From positions 1,054,001 to 1,118,000 of the forward strand of contig CM074768.1 of the NCBI GenBank assembly GCA_037355855.1: a DNA stretch of 64,000 nt, given 5' to 3'. This DNA comes from Pseudo-nitzschia pungens (lineage: Eukaryota > Bacillariophyta > Bacillariophyceae > Bacillariales > Bacillariaceae). Positions 9,374 through 19,563 of this stretch are shown here, one piece after another. The notes beneath the pieces are model-generated. The model was not told the DNA's origin. It worked only from the letters and a program-made list of their open reading frames with translations, and searched no databases. A program made the translations under genes and the position numbers. How positions within the stretch are numbered: the first letter of the stretch is position 1; every line of letters starts with the position of its first letter.

Positions 9374-9743
9374 TACAATATATCAAAGATTAGAATACGT
9401 CCAAAGACCAAAACAGTTGGGTAGTCTGTGTTCACGGATGACAGAAATGGAAAAAACCAGAATAACAACAATCCAAAAAAAACTTAAAAAAGGAACCGGT
9501 TACGTAAACAACAACGGAAAGATGCGAAACTCAAAAAAGAAAACCAACAGAAAATAACCGACACTTCTCATTTAAATCACTCTATCGGATCGAATCGGTA
9601 ATGAACCCACATTGTCACTGTAGTAAAAAATTACAAAACCGACATAACAGTGTATGTAATTGTTGAGTTATAATATAGTTATTGATATGAAACGATTCAC
9701 ATTGGAGATTCAATTCTAACCCATATATGGATATCATTGTTAA
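9374..9743. other. intergenic, AT-rich
   Basis: Separates two minus-strand genes. No ORF, tRNA or clear repeat seen. Confidence 0.5.
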
Positions 9744-11411
9744 TCAGGAAGAAGTACTACTGTCGGATGGATAAAGAAAACACGGAGGAGTTTTCTTCAT
9801 ACACTCGTTTCTGTTTTCTGTTACTTCTTCCTCATTTTTAAATGACGTAGTAGACAAATCATTTGGAGAATGTGTATCATCACTTTTAGCAGATTCATGA
9901 AACTCAGAATAGATTGGAGCCACTTTTCGACAAGGAATGGATTGCCCTGGAGATTTTTCTTCACAGTTAGCATGACATGTAACAACACTAGCACCAACTG
10001 AATTTCCAAAAACGGACCGATCTGCGATGTTATCACGAACGTCTTTGGAAGATTTACTGGACGTAGTGTCGTTATCAAAAGAACGATGGTAACGCATCTG
10101 GTTGAGATCGTATTTCTCTTGTAATTTGAATCGGTCAGGACCATCCAATCGTCGTACTTTTTTCAAAGTATTAGAAGGAAACCATTTATAAGCAAAAATA
10201 GATGCACAGAGAGGTAAAGCCTTTGAACTTTTCAATCCGAAATGAAGACGACAGATTCGATAGAAGAAACTTCTCCGCATCGCATTTTCGTCCAATTCTT
10301 TTTTACTGTCATGACATCTTTTATTGAAATGCTTGGACGTATCAAGAAAAGCATGTTCTATCTTCCGCTTATGGATGCAAGATATTCTATCACACCCTAA
10401 ACATTTTTCTGAGTATTTCTCAATTTGCCGAAAGGGACTGTACGCGTTGATGACATCACCCGTTGATCTGTTCGACGTTTCACTTTCTTGTGTATTTTTT
10501 GACTCTTGCGAACTGGGAAGGGTATTATCGGTATCAAGAGAAGGTGGTAAAGAACATGGGCGAAGGACACCGTCCGAACTCATGCAATAGTATCGAAGAT
10601 CTTTGTCGGATGAACAATGAGCTTGGTTTATTTTTGAGATATTCGATGGAGGGTTGACATCGACGTTTGAATTAACAACAGGAAAAAGACTTGAAGGTTC
10701 AGTAGAAGATAAACTAGATTCATCGGCAACTGCGGAGGGCTTTTGATTCAAAACATTAAATGCCCTCATAACATCATCGGGGTTAAGAGAAACACCAAAT
10801 GCTCCACAAGATTGACGCAACTGCTTGCGAGCAAGGCACATGTCGTCACGAATGGAGTCCAGATTCTCTCCCGGAATCACCTTTTTTTCGTTATGTGATA
10901 CAACATCTCTACCGGATATTTTTGATTTTGTCAGAGAACTCTTATCACCACGAATACAGGTAGCATTTTGTTTATTTGGTGATGCTGTCTTGATGTCCAC
11001 AAATCGAAGAATAGTGTTGTCATGAGTAGGCTTTTGACGAGGTACTTTCCGTGATTTCAAGTCACCAAGTAGATTCGGAGGTTGCTTTAATTGCGTTGCT
11101 TTGTCAGTCTTCGGTTGTCTAAACGATCTGGTGTATGGTCTGCGGATATCTCTCTTTTTAATTATTCCAGGAAAGTTACCACCAGCATTAGGTTTAGTAA
11201 ATTTGACATTTACATGACTGCTCTTGTTATTATCCTTTAATTTTGTAGAAGTGTTTGATGACTTTTCGATTGCTGTAACCTTACCAGAATCAGGACATCC
11301 ACCCGGCCTTTTCGAAGATGTATTTTGTACAACATCATCTGAAAGAGAGTGGTTTTCCTTAGATTTGTTATATCTGTCGTTGTAACGGTAACTCATGATT
11401 ACTAGTGACAC
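9744..11411 (-). CDS. lineage-specific Ser/Lys-rich protein with C-terminal Cys domain (paralog C)
   Basis: 555 residues, unrecognised as a whole. Residues ~340-420 contain the same Cys domain as the genes at 4113 and 5608: CLGCDRISCIHKRKI, then RRSFFYRICRLHFG, then LCASIFAYKWFPS. The spacing of the four Cys and the final aromatic block is preserved while the rest has diverged, so this domain is the conserved unit of the family. The N-terminal 330 residues are Ser/Asn/Lys-rich and probably disordered. No membrane segment or signal peptide is seen. With its neighbours it forms the low-GC four-gene block. Confidence 0.72.
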   Translation of the reverse strand: MSLVIMSYRYNDRYNKSKENHSLSDDVVQNTSSKRPGGCPDSGKVTAIEKSSNTSTKLKDNNKSSHVNVKFTKPNAGGNFPGIIKKRDIRRPYTRSFRQPKTDKATQLKQPPNLLGDLKSRKVPRQKPTHDNTILRFVDIKTASPNKQNATCIRGDKSSLTKSKISGRDVVSHNEKKVIPGENLDSIRDDMCLARKQLRQSCGAFGVSLNPDDVMRAFNVLNQKPSAVADESSLSSTEPSSLFPVVNSNVDVNPPSNISKINQAHCSSDKDLRYYCMSSDGVLRPCSLPPSLDTDNTLPSSQESKNTQESETSNRSTGDVINAYSPFRQIEKYSEKCLGCDRISCIHKRKIEHAFLDTSKHFNKRCHDSKKELDENAMRRSFFYRICRLHFGLKSSKALPLCASIFAYKWFPSNTLKKVRRLDGPDRFKLQEKYDLNQMRYHRSFDNDTTSSKSSKDVRDNIADRSVFGNSVGASVVTCHANCEEKSPGQSIPCRKVAPIYSEFHESAKSDDTHSPNDLSTTSFKNEEEVTENRNECMKKTPPCFLYPSDSSTSS

Positions 11412-12580
11412 CAGGTTTCATTCTCTGGAATATGACTGATTACATTGTAGACGGTTTCCGTCAATTTGAGTAACGGAAGGAGTAAAAAAAAAAAAAGGAA
11501 TACGTCACTAAGAGAATCTGAACTGACTTCAACCGAAAGGAAGATCGACAAAATTGTGTTTCGAATAAAATTTTAGGCCGGATGACGTGATGAAAGACAG
11601 ACAATATTCAAATCGAAGTAACATGATTGGTTAATTAGTATGTCCTATGCGCGCAAGCCGAAAAACTATGCCGTCTCGATGCTGTCACTCGAAAACACAC
11701 AATTTTCGGCCCAATTTCTGTATTCGAGAGCTTACTAAGGGAAGAGGAAGCGAAGTTGTTTAAAAGTGAATATAGAGCATTGTAGAGTAGAGTGTTAGCT
11801 AACAGAGGATGTCTTTACTTTGAACAGAGGTGGTGTATGCAAGGAGATATTCCAAAAAGCAAAGATGCTGTCACTCGACATGATTCATTATGGTAAACGT
11901 GATTCATTTTAGTTTTCGACGGGTACCAAGGAAAAAATTTCGACTCAAAATACCCTATCTGCGTTCCCTTCGACTTCGTTTGTCGTATTTGCGTTCCGAG
12001 CCCCCATCATTCGAAGCTTCCGAGGGAAATATATGTACGTATACGTACCGATAATAGGTAGATACCGTACGAGTATCATACGAAGATTTTTCTCGATCGT
12101 CACGAAGATTGATGGTGACATCGATGATGATTTTTTGATTCTTCGATCCGATGCCATTCCCTTTTTCTTGCGTTGCGTTCGGGGGACGAGAGTGACACGC
12201 ATTTCTCAGAAACTTCGGAATCGAGAGAATCCTCGCACCTCGCCGGTGATGCCGCTGCTGTAAACCTTACCGCTAGGTGCCTGGTATCCGGGAGGCACCG
12301 AACATCAACCATCAATCAATGCGAAATTCGGTAGGAAGAGAAATTCAGCGTAGGATACGGTAACCTTAGGGTAGAATGATAGAATAATTATCGTCAGTTG
12401 TTGACACTGGAATACGTTTTGAAAGTAGATACTGGAGCGGCCGTTCCATACGCAAAGTGTTACTTAGCGAAGTAGCTGAAGGGAATCATAGTGATTACGA
12501 GTACTTTGCATCATCGCGCGAATCGACTCGACTCGACTCGACTCGACTCAACTCAAAACGCAACTCGCCAACCCAAAACC
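11412..12580. other. intergenic with dispersed repeat and CGACT microsatellite
   Basis: No supported gene. It contains a repeat copy at 11827-11931 (listed) and a (CGACT)n tract at about 12521-12548 that lies just before the next gene, probably in its 5' UTR. The octamer-like GATGCTGTCACTCGA occurs twice (near 11675 and 11862). Confidence 0.5.
11827..11931 (-). repeat. dispersed ~100-bp repeat, copy 1
   Basis: Read on the minus strand it matches 57471-57573 closely: TACCCGT, then two ATGRATCAYG boxes 9 bp apart, then TCGAGTGACAGCATC and CATACACCACCTCTG. By eye most positions agree. It may be the terminal region of an element family. Confidence 0.6.
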
Positions 12581-13261
12581 ATGAAACAAAAGGCTGCCAC
12601 GACACTCGCCGCGCCGATGTTGGTGGTTTTGGCGATGATTGCCTCCACGAAGGGATCTTCCGCATTTGTGTTCCACAAACAAGCGTGCGCAACACTTCGT
12701 TCACTCTCGACAAATTCCAATCGCATCAGTGGTAGCACCGGTGCCATTTTTGTTGGGGGCCTCGAGTATTCGGATTTCGACGAGCTCGACGGCACTTCGG
12801 GGAAACTCACGGCTTCCCTGCCAACCTCCAATGAGTTTTCGACACCGGAAGAAATCGTTTCCATGTGCATGACTTCCCTCCAGGGGGGAGAGACCGAGCG
12901 GGCCGGGCTGGAGATATGCTACAACTTTTCGTCCGATTCGTGCCGCATGGCCAACGGGGGATCCCTGGAATCCTTTCTGCAATACGCCAACAATCCGGTC
13001 TTCCAGAGCATGGTGCGCTGCGACCGATGGGAAGTGGTCAACGTCGGACCCGAGATTCCCGGAACCAACACGAGGGGAGCCATGAAAACCGTCCTGGTGC
13101 ACGTCGTGCCGAGAAACAAACCCGAAGCGCAACACGAACAACAACGCAATGACCGGAAGTTTCTGTGGACCTTTGTGAAGGAACGGAGACCGCCCCGACA
13201 GGGCCACTTTCTGGTCCACGAATGCATTGCGGTGGACAACTCCTTTGCGCACACGCTGTAG
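12581..13261 (+). CDS. plastid-targeted conserved protein, NTF2/DUF4864-like (tentative)
   Basis: 226 residues from the ATG at 12581. The in-frame ATG at 12491 would add a peptide encoded by the CGACT microsatellite and is unlikely. The N-terminus MKQKAATTLAAPMLVVLAMI followed by ...GSSAFVFHK is a signal peptide with an SAF-type cleavage motif, as in secondary-plastid bipartite presequences. The mature part (EEIVSMCMTSLQGG, GLEICYNFSSDSC, SLESFLQYANNPVFQSMV, KFLWTFVKERRPPRQGHFLVHECI) follows the order of small alpha/beta cone-like (NTF2-like, DUF4864-type) domains known from plastids and bacteria. That family match is by pattern only. It is convergent with the gene at 13904-14650. Confidence 0.78.
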   Translation: MKQKAATTLAAPMLVVLAMIASTKGSSAFVFHKQACATLRSLSTNSNRISGSTGAIFVGGLEYSDFDELDGTSGKLTASLPTSNEFSTPEEIVSMCMTSLQGGETERAGLEICYNFSSDSCRMANGGSLESFLQYANNPVFQSMVRCDRWEVVNVGPEIPGTNTRGAMKTVLVHVVPRNKPEAQHEQQRNDRKFLWTFVKERRPPRQGHFLVHECIAVDNSFAHTL

Positions 13262-13903
13262 CGAACCTGACACCGCGCTGCTGTCTCGTCGTGGCTCGGC
13301 ACGCACACCTGTCGCTTGCTGGCAGTACCGCACCGCGCTTGTCCCAGTACTACTGTACTCGATCCACTTGCTGTGATTAAGTGGACAAAAAATAACGCAA
13401 ATTCGAGCTGGCAACATCATTCGCTGTGACGTGAACCTTATTTGTTCAACATCACTTTTATGAGCAATTTCGATGATGACAGCTTTTGGGTCTTCTTTTT
13501 TCGTTTTGCATTTTCGTTTTGGTCCAGTTTTCAAATTGTTTGAAATCTCTGAATGGCATCAAGTAGTGGGTATATTCCATCGTTAAGATTGGTCGAAAAA
13601 GGACTGAGGGCACCGAGGGATGTATTGACTGTTTGTCAGGGCATTACAAATTACTATCCCCTTCATCGGCCCTCTCTTTGCAAATCGGTGATGTTGACTT
13701 CTACAATTGGTAGGAAATAATAGAAGAACAAGTTAAGATCCACTCTGACGCTTCACATCATCGGTTTGACACATGATCGACACACATTTTCACTCTAAAC
13801 GCTACAAGCTTAGTTTATCTTCCGCTCCCCTGACCTATGGTGAAATCTGTAGCTCTTGTTGTCATTATTGATAGATTGGACCCTAATTCATTTCGAGCTG
13901 TGA

Positions 13904-14650
13904 TTACGAGATTAGGGCGTCCTTCAGCGATCCCGAAGTGCAGAAAGCAGCTTCGTCTCCCGACCCGATCGCAAGTGGAACATCCTTGTAGACAGCAACT
14001 CCTTCGCTGTTGACCTTGAGGTCGGGGAAAATGACATTGAGCATTTTCTTCTTGATCACTTGGTTTTCGGTTGCCGGTTCCCCCTCGTAACCAGCGCAAA
14101 CGATTCGGTCTCCTGGCACCGCAGCCTCCGGTGGGGAAAGAAGCTCAACGACGTCTTCCGACCCGTCTTCTGCAGCGCCCTCTTTGACGGCGCACAGGAC
14201 CATTCCGTGGCTGGGAAATCCCACCATCTTTCTCGACTTGAGGTTGGCCAAGACCAAAACCTTCTTGCCGACCATCTCTTCGCTGGTGTAGTGCGCCTTG
14301 AGGCCCGAGGCAATCTTGCGGGGCTCTTCCTCGCCGACGTTGATTTCTTCGCAGAAAAGCTTGTCGGCCTCCTCGTGTTCCCAGCACTTTTCGATCACAC
14401 CGACGCGAATGTCCAGCTTGGAAACGTCGATTGCGGGTGGTGGGGGAGGGGCCTCCTTCTTTGGTTTCTCGGCGACGTCTTCGGCTTCGGTAGCTCTGAG
14501 CACGACAGGGTTTGCTGTCGCGCGTGCAACCCGAGCAGAAGCCGAAGGGAGTACACTGTTGCGAAAGCCAAACGCTACGCCTCCGAAAGAAGAGACGCAG
14601 TGGCATGCGGTGATTGCAAGCAAGGCCAAGGAAGAAAATCTTGTAATCAT
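13904..14650 (-). CDS. EMAP-II/Arc1p-type tRNA-binding domain protein, likely plastid-targeted
   Basis: 248 residues. The start gives a signal-like hydrophobic stretch (SSLALLAITACHCVSS) followed by FGGVAFGFRN and a basic, Ser/Ala-rich transit-like segment. After a Pro-rich linker (PPPPPAID) comes the OB-fold: VSKLDIRVGVIEKCWEHEEADKL, then INVGEEEPRKIASGL, then LVLANLKSRKMVGFPSHGMVLCA, then the C-terminal extension typical of EMAP-II/AIMP1 (LSPPEAAVPGDRIVCAGYEGEP ... NVIFPDLKVNSEG). Such domains bind tRNA non-specifically as trans-acting cofactors of aminoacyl-tRNA synthetases or as synthetase appendages. Here it stands alone with no synthetase domain, so it may be an organellar synthetase cofactor. 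Localisation is inferred from the N-terminus. Confidence 0.88.
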   Translation of the reverse strand: MITRFSSLALLAITACHCVSSFGGVAFGFRNSVLPSASARVARATANPVVLRATEAEDVAEKPKKEAPPPPPAIDVSKLDIRVGVIEKCWEHEEADKLFCEEINVGEEEPRKIASGLKAHYTSEEMVGKKVLVLANLKSRKMVGFPSHGMVLCAVKEGAAEDGSEDVVELLSPPEAAVPGDRIVCAGYEGEPATENQVIKKKMLNVIFPDLKVNSEGVAVYKDVPLAIGSGDEAAFCTSGSLKDALIS

Positions 14651-15183
14651 TGTTGTCGTTATCCTAATTAACTTTGTGTTGCAAAGAATGCGTGTGGATG
14701 TGGACGTCGTGTGTGGATGAGTGTGTAGTTGGCGTTTCGTCGGTCGAAAACCAAGACTTTTGCAGTAAAATTTACAACTTACTTGTACTTCGTATTACAG
14801 AAGTATTTTTTGGATGATGATGGGATGATGATGTGTTGGGAAACCAAAACTTGTGCGTTTTTGTTGTGGTGCGACATTCATTTTAAAAAACAATTTTTTT
14901 GTTCCAATCCAGGGCCCAGTCGTGCCAAGGAAGAATGAACAACCCCATCTTTAATCTTATTATTACCTCCGAACGGCTTTCCTCCAGTTGCCCTATTGAC
15001 CTACATGTGGTCTGGTCCTGCTCATAGAGCAGAGTCGGCTTCGAAATATTGGGCGCAAATCCGTTGCTTGAAACTCACGTTGGAAAAGACATTATGGTCA
15101 TCACTGGCATGCTCTTCGTTTAGTGTACTGTAGCTTTGACAGTATGAAAAGGATAAAAATAGATTTATACATACACTCAAATT
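14651..15183. other. intergenic
   Basis: Promoter side of the tRNA-binding protein and 3' side of the HSF. No gene or repeat is supported. Confidence 0.5.
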
Positions 15184-16080
15184 TTAAAAACCACAGTGGT
15201 TGTTAAGGGCATACGCTGCTGTGAGATTTGAATCTATTTCATATTGTTTTCGTAACACTCGTTCAATCTCTTCTAATTGCGCCTCCAACAAGTACTCGGC
15301 TTTGAGAGCTTCGATGCGTTTTTTTCTTCGTTCGAGTAATAATACTGGTAACATGAGTGGATCAACCGGTTCGGGTTGCGGTAAATTCGATAGTGCCGTG
15401 AATGGTTTTGGCCGTGCGATAGCGTTGCATAGAGATAGTGTTGGCATCTCGTCTACTAGAAATTGCGATCTTTGCGTTTGTCTTCGCATCAGTTGATTCG
15501 CTGCCCTTACTGAATTGTAAGTATCTGCCGATGGATTCAGGAACGTAGAAGAATGGAATCCAGTATCGATTGCGGTTGAGGATTTCCTGCTCATTATCGC
15601 TTCTAGTCTGTCACGAGAGCTTTCGAAGCTGCCAACAACATGAGAGAGTCGATTCGAATCATTCGACAATGGAAGTGTAGTTACGGGATCGATCGTTGTT
15701 GTAGTTGAGTTTGTTTTGCAATCTACTGCCAAATCTGTAGGTATCTCTGCATTGAGCATTGCGCTGCTTGACTTCTTGATTCCGCGCCGTCTCTTAATGA
15801 AAGAGGCCAATTTCCGCATTCCACGCTGAAAAAAAGGATGAGACATTTTCCCCTTCTCCACACCGTAATTGTGACGATGGAAGTCATAGCCATGCAGTTG
15901 TCTCTGGAAGCTTTGGAATTTGTTTTGCTGAAAGTATTTCTGAAGAATAGGAACGATCAAAACAGGGTCGTGAATTTTGAACGATTTTCCGTCTGGATTC
16001 CACGAAACGATGTGATCGTGGCCTTTTTCCTCGGCTTCGTCGAGCATATCATGCAACCTAGTCGGAAAGGGTTTCGACAT
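15184..16080 (-). CDS. heat shock factor-type DNA-binding protein
   Basis: 298 residues. The HSF DNA-binding domain occupies about residues 2-100: KPFPTRLHDMLDEAEEKGHDHIVSW, DGKSFKIHDP, LQKYFQQNKFQSFQRQLHGYDF (recognition helix) and the wing MSHPFFQRGM. It is followed by a basic KRRRGIKK stretch. Unlike classical HSFs there is no extended heptad-repeat trimerisation region directly after the domain. A shorter charged helix near the C-terminus (LERRKKRIEALKAEYLLEAQLEEIERVLRKQ) could be a coiled coil. Expected to be a nuclear transcription factor. HSFs are the largest transcription factor family in diatoms, so the specific target cannot be inferred. Confidence 0.92.
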   Translation of the reverse strand: MSKPFPTRLHDMLDEAEEKGHDHIVSWNPDGKSFKIHDPVLIVPILQKYFQQNKFQSFQRQLHGYDFHRHNYGVEKGKMSHPFFQRGMRKLASFIKRRRGIKKSSSAMLNAEIPTDLAVDCKTNSTTTTIDPVTTLPLSNDSNRLSHVVGSFESSRDRLEAIMSRKSSTAIDTGFHSSTFLNPSADTYNSVRAANQLMRRQTQRSQFLVDEMPTLSLCNAIARPKPFTALSNLPQPEPVDPLMLPVLLLERRKKRIEALKAEYLLEAQLEEIERVLRKQYEIDSNLTAAYALNNHCGF

Positions 16081-17300
16081 TGCAAAGTTTTCTAGTCTTC
16101 GACGTGAATTTAGTGTCTGGAAGCAATCGAATTCGTCTGTAAGAAGTTAATTTGAAATAGAGCGCAAACCGATTGCCAACTCTGATTCTCTCCTCGTGTC
16201 GATGTTTCTTACCGAGAAAGTCACGGTGGGGTCGCAAAACAGTGGAGTGAAGGAAAGCGATTACGTATGAACTCGAGTGAATTTTATGTTGCAAAGAAAG
16301 ACAATTCCGATCAGCTGCACCCAAGTCCATTTAGAAATGGCCTTTTCATATTATTATTATCATACCGTAAGTTACGGTACAGCGGATAGTGGAAAGAAAT
16401 TGTGCAGGAAGAGGTCGTTAGTTCTTACTACTGTACCGTAGGTCGTACTCTTACGGGAAGAATTAACAAACACTGCATCTCACTTCAAATTTATTTGCAA
16501 GGAATCAGGAATTACTAATACAGAATTCCTATCAGCTGTCCCTGGGTTTCAGTAGAAATTAGTAGTCGGGGACGTAGACCCTTGGACAGCTGATAAGAAC
16601 TATTTTTAACAGTGCGTGTTCTCCCAGATGGACATAGTGACGATATTCTTGGTTGATGTATTGATATTTTTGGTTCATGCGGAAGCTAGAAGTCTTTTAT
16701 CATCTGAAGAAAGAACTCCTCGGATTACACTAATTAGTTTCACGGAGAGTAGTCTGGAATTGATTACTATTTTCAAGGAAAGACGCATGATTCAATCATA
16801 AAGTTTTTTCCTGTTCGATTGGTAATCTCACGCTACCAATATGTAAAATCTTACCTTTCGATCAGCAGAATGCCCCCCAGGGATCATGTTATCCTTATGA
16901 GTAATTAAGGTTACGAGTACCGTCGTGGTAACAATAATTAGATTCCTTTTCAAAAAACTAATATGAAAAAAATTACTGTATCATGCATGTGCACCTTCAA
17001 TTGAGTTCGTATGCACTAAGTCTTACACGTAGTTCAGATAAGGCTTACCGCGTTTGCATTATTTGGTGACAATAAGTATGATTGCGAAAACGGTTCCAGT
17101 ACGGTACCGGTAAACGCATCCCTGACCATTAAGTTTTTGGTCCCTTACTTCTCGAATCTTGCTCAAGAACGAATGCCTCTCTCCTCTCGAGTTGAAGAAC
17201 ATCCAAAGATAAACTTTTAGCCTGAAAAATATATCAATGTACGACCCGGAAAGGGCGGATAGCGGGAACTCCATACAATTGAGAAGCTGATACTTTGAAT
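16081..17300. other. intergenic with one MITE
   Basis: No supported gene. It contains the inverted-repeat element at 16525-16600 and several short GTACGG/TACCGTA motifs. Confidence 0.5.
16525..16600. repeat. 76-bp MITE with ATTCCTATCAGCTGTCC ends (copy 1)
   Basis: Left end TTCCTATCAGCTGTCC (16526-16541), right end GGACAGCTGATAAGAA (16584-16599), inverted with one mismatch. The left half, including the GGTTTC-AGTAGAAATTA block, recurs at 40138 and 52783, which makes it a family. Confidence 0.7.
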
Positions 17301-18200
17301 TTATCGTTGATCCTTTTAAGTATTTTTGTTTAAAATATAAATAATGGAAAGGACAATACTAAGGTTACTGTATTGACTATACTGTTGGGCAAGACACAGG
17401 TCACCGCAACTGCAGCATGCGCACCACCTGTGAACTTGCCCTTGCGGCACGCCGTGACGAGCACTATGACGTATGTGAGGAAGGTCCCAATGGTAGGTAG
17501 GTAAGTGCCACGAGAGGGCCGACAGCGCGCACCGTAGTAGACGGGCACAATGTGGTGCCCGCACGAGGTACGCAGCTGCTGTCGGGCACAGAGGTGCCGG
17601 ACGATGCCTTCCCCATCTGCTCACCTCATTGTCTCTTGGCCAACACCAAGCCGACGACAATGAGGAGTGCTGTTCCCTGTGGGAGCGGATCAACAAAACT
17701 TTTTCTCCTCCCCAGCCACACATCTCCACACACACCCTCAATGACGACATCCCACCGCCAACGCCACTTCCCGACGCCGCCCCGTTCGCGTCCACTCGCT
17801 GGCTACCCCAGCTCCCCGATCCTGCTGATCACTTACCGACCATCACGCGTCCACCCCCTGGCTACCCCAGCACGCTGTTCAACTCAGCTATCCCGATCCT
17901 GTCGATCACTATCCCGATCCTGTTGATCACCCCTATCCCGTCGCCGACAACATGCGACTTCCCACTGGCTGGCTACCCCACCCATCCCATCACCCGCCCC
18001 CCGTTCTTGTCAACCACCCACCACCCAACCACCCCCCCAAAGCATAGTTTCCCCTACCCCCTACCCACCGGGCCGCATATGACCTAGCATAGCCAAATGT
18101 GAGCACAGAGTACGTGCACTCCGAAGTTGACGTACACCCGAGACGGCACCGGGGTATCCCATAGGATACTGCAAAACCGCCAATTTGGGTCATGCGTTTT
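17301..18200. repeat. GC-rich degenerate repeat region, no supported gene
   Basis: Strongly C-rich on the plus strand from about 17690 to 18080. Phrases such as CTGGCTACCCCAG and CCCGATCCTGxTGATCAC recur. ORFs exist in several frames on both strands but none shows a recognisable domain. Confidence 0.4.
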
Positions 18201-18203
18201 TAC

Positions 18204-18477
18204 TACTAAGGACTCATTTGACTAAAAGTTTGTTGCTTGGATTCTGGTTAGATTGATTGATACCGTAGAAGTAACTTACCGGTAGTTACTCGTAATCTTT
18301 TTTTGAGTGAGTCAAATCTTGTGCTTCGCACTCAAGGAGTTGCGATTTCGTCGATCTTACCTTTCATATGTATGATAGCTCTCTAAAGAAGAAAATACGT
18401 ACTTTGACATTATTGACCAATACCGTAGTAGGATCATTGATAATGATAGTTTTTTCTAGTCAAACAAGTCCTTACTA
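18204..18477. repeat. putative inverted-repeat element
   Basis: Ends TACTAAGGACTCATTTGACTA (first 20 bases at 18204) and its imperfect reverse complement at 18457-18477 match at 18 of 21 positions. No target duplication was identified, so this is tentative. Confidence 0.4.
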
Positions 18478-18711
18478 CTAGTAACAAAGCAAGCCCAAAA
18501 TTGGAGGTAAGGTTACCTCTGAAATTAATATGTTTGCTTGAGTGTACTTGATTAAGTATTAATATGTTTGCTTGAGTATACTTGATTGAATATTTGCAAC
18601 AACAAGAGCGCCTCTGAAGTCCATAGAACCATATACCTATTGAAAGAGGAGAGTAAGAGCTTGTTTCTAACAAGCCATTAGTAGTAGTACTTGTTGCTAT
18701 TGGATCAAAAA

Positions 18712-19014
18712 AAGGCCTACAACCTTGTATCAGTAATAGATGACTTTAGACTCATTCAAAACCTCATTTTTATTGAATATGCTTGTGTAAAACAGTTGAA
18801 ACTATAATGCAGGTATTTGAAATAAAGATTAGAATTGATTTTTGATTGAGTTATTACTCTCTGAAGTTAAGGTATTTTAACTAGTGTTTGTTAGTTAAAA
18901 ACGAAAATTAAAAAAAAACTCAGGTACAATTTTTGTTTGTTGTGCCACGCATACCGGTAGGTAATTTTTTCCTTCGCGCAGTGGCGCACCCCTTTATATA
19001 TATTATGACCCCTG
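18712..19014. mobile_element. 5'-truncated copy of the hAT-like element
   Basis: Matches the interior and right part of the element at 52920-53496: CAGTAATAGATGACTTTAG, then CAGGTATTTGAAATAAAGAT, then TTTAACTAGTGTTTGTTAG, then TTGTGCCACGCAT, and ends with the same TATTATGACCCCTG terminus at 19014. No CAGGGGTCATAATA left end is present upstream, so it is truncated or disrupted. Confidence 0.75.
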
Positions 19015-19563
19015 CTTACTGTGAGGTTTACGGTACGATTACTTTTACTAACATGATTGATCACTCGCTGACGTGGATTTCGTGTTCTTCTACGAAGTTC
19101 TTCGAATGTTAAGCATGGTGCTTGTACTATCACCTTACTTCGTATTACGTACCGTAGACAAGTACGAAGTACGAACGTATGCTAGTACTTCGTACTACAT
19201 TAATCATACGAAGAAATATACTCCTACCAGTGACAAGGACTGACGGACTCTGACTCGTTGGTTTTGTGTTCTGTGCCTGTACCTTAACTTACCCGTAGAA
19301 GTATCGTACCAGTAGTATAAAGGAGTGATGGCACGGAACGGCACGGGTTCCCACCGTCGTCGAACAGCTTTCGAACTTCCAACGCAATTCCATCGTCGTC
19401 TACTGCAAATGCCAAACCTTTGAAGGAAGGCGGTGATTGATTCAACTATTGATTGATTGTTGACTGTTGAGTGATTCCTCGGTGATTGTCAGCGACCGAC
19501 CGATTCGCGATACCGCAGGCACCGTACGAGTACCAGCCGACCACCAGCACCAGCACCAGCACC
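19015..19563. other. intergenic/promoter region of the peroxiredoxin gene
   Basis: Contains repeated AAGTACGAAGTACGAA/TACTTCGTAC words (19138-19205) and no gene. Confidence 0.4.

Noticed and set aside
12033..12315. Short ORFs before the plastid-targeted gene
   Set aside because: Promoter/UTR sequence; no conserved features.
17316..18087. ORFs in the C-rich region (Pro/Thr-rich plus strand, Cys/Arg-rich minus strand)
   Set aside because: Low complexity, overlapping in several frames, no recognisable domain or splice structure.
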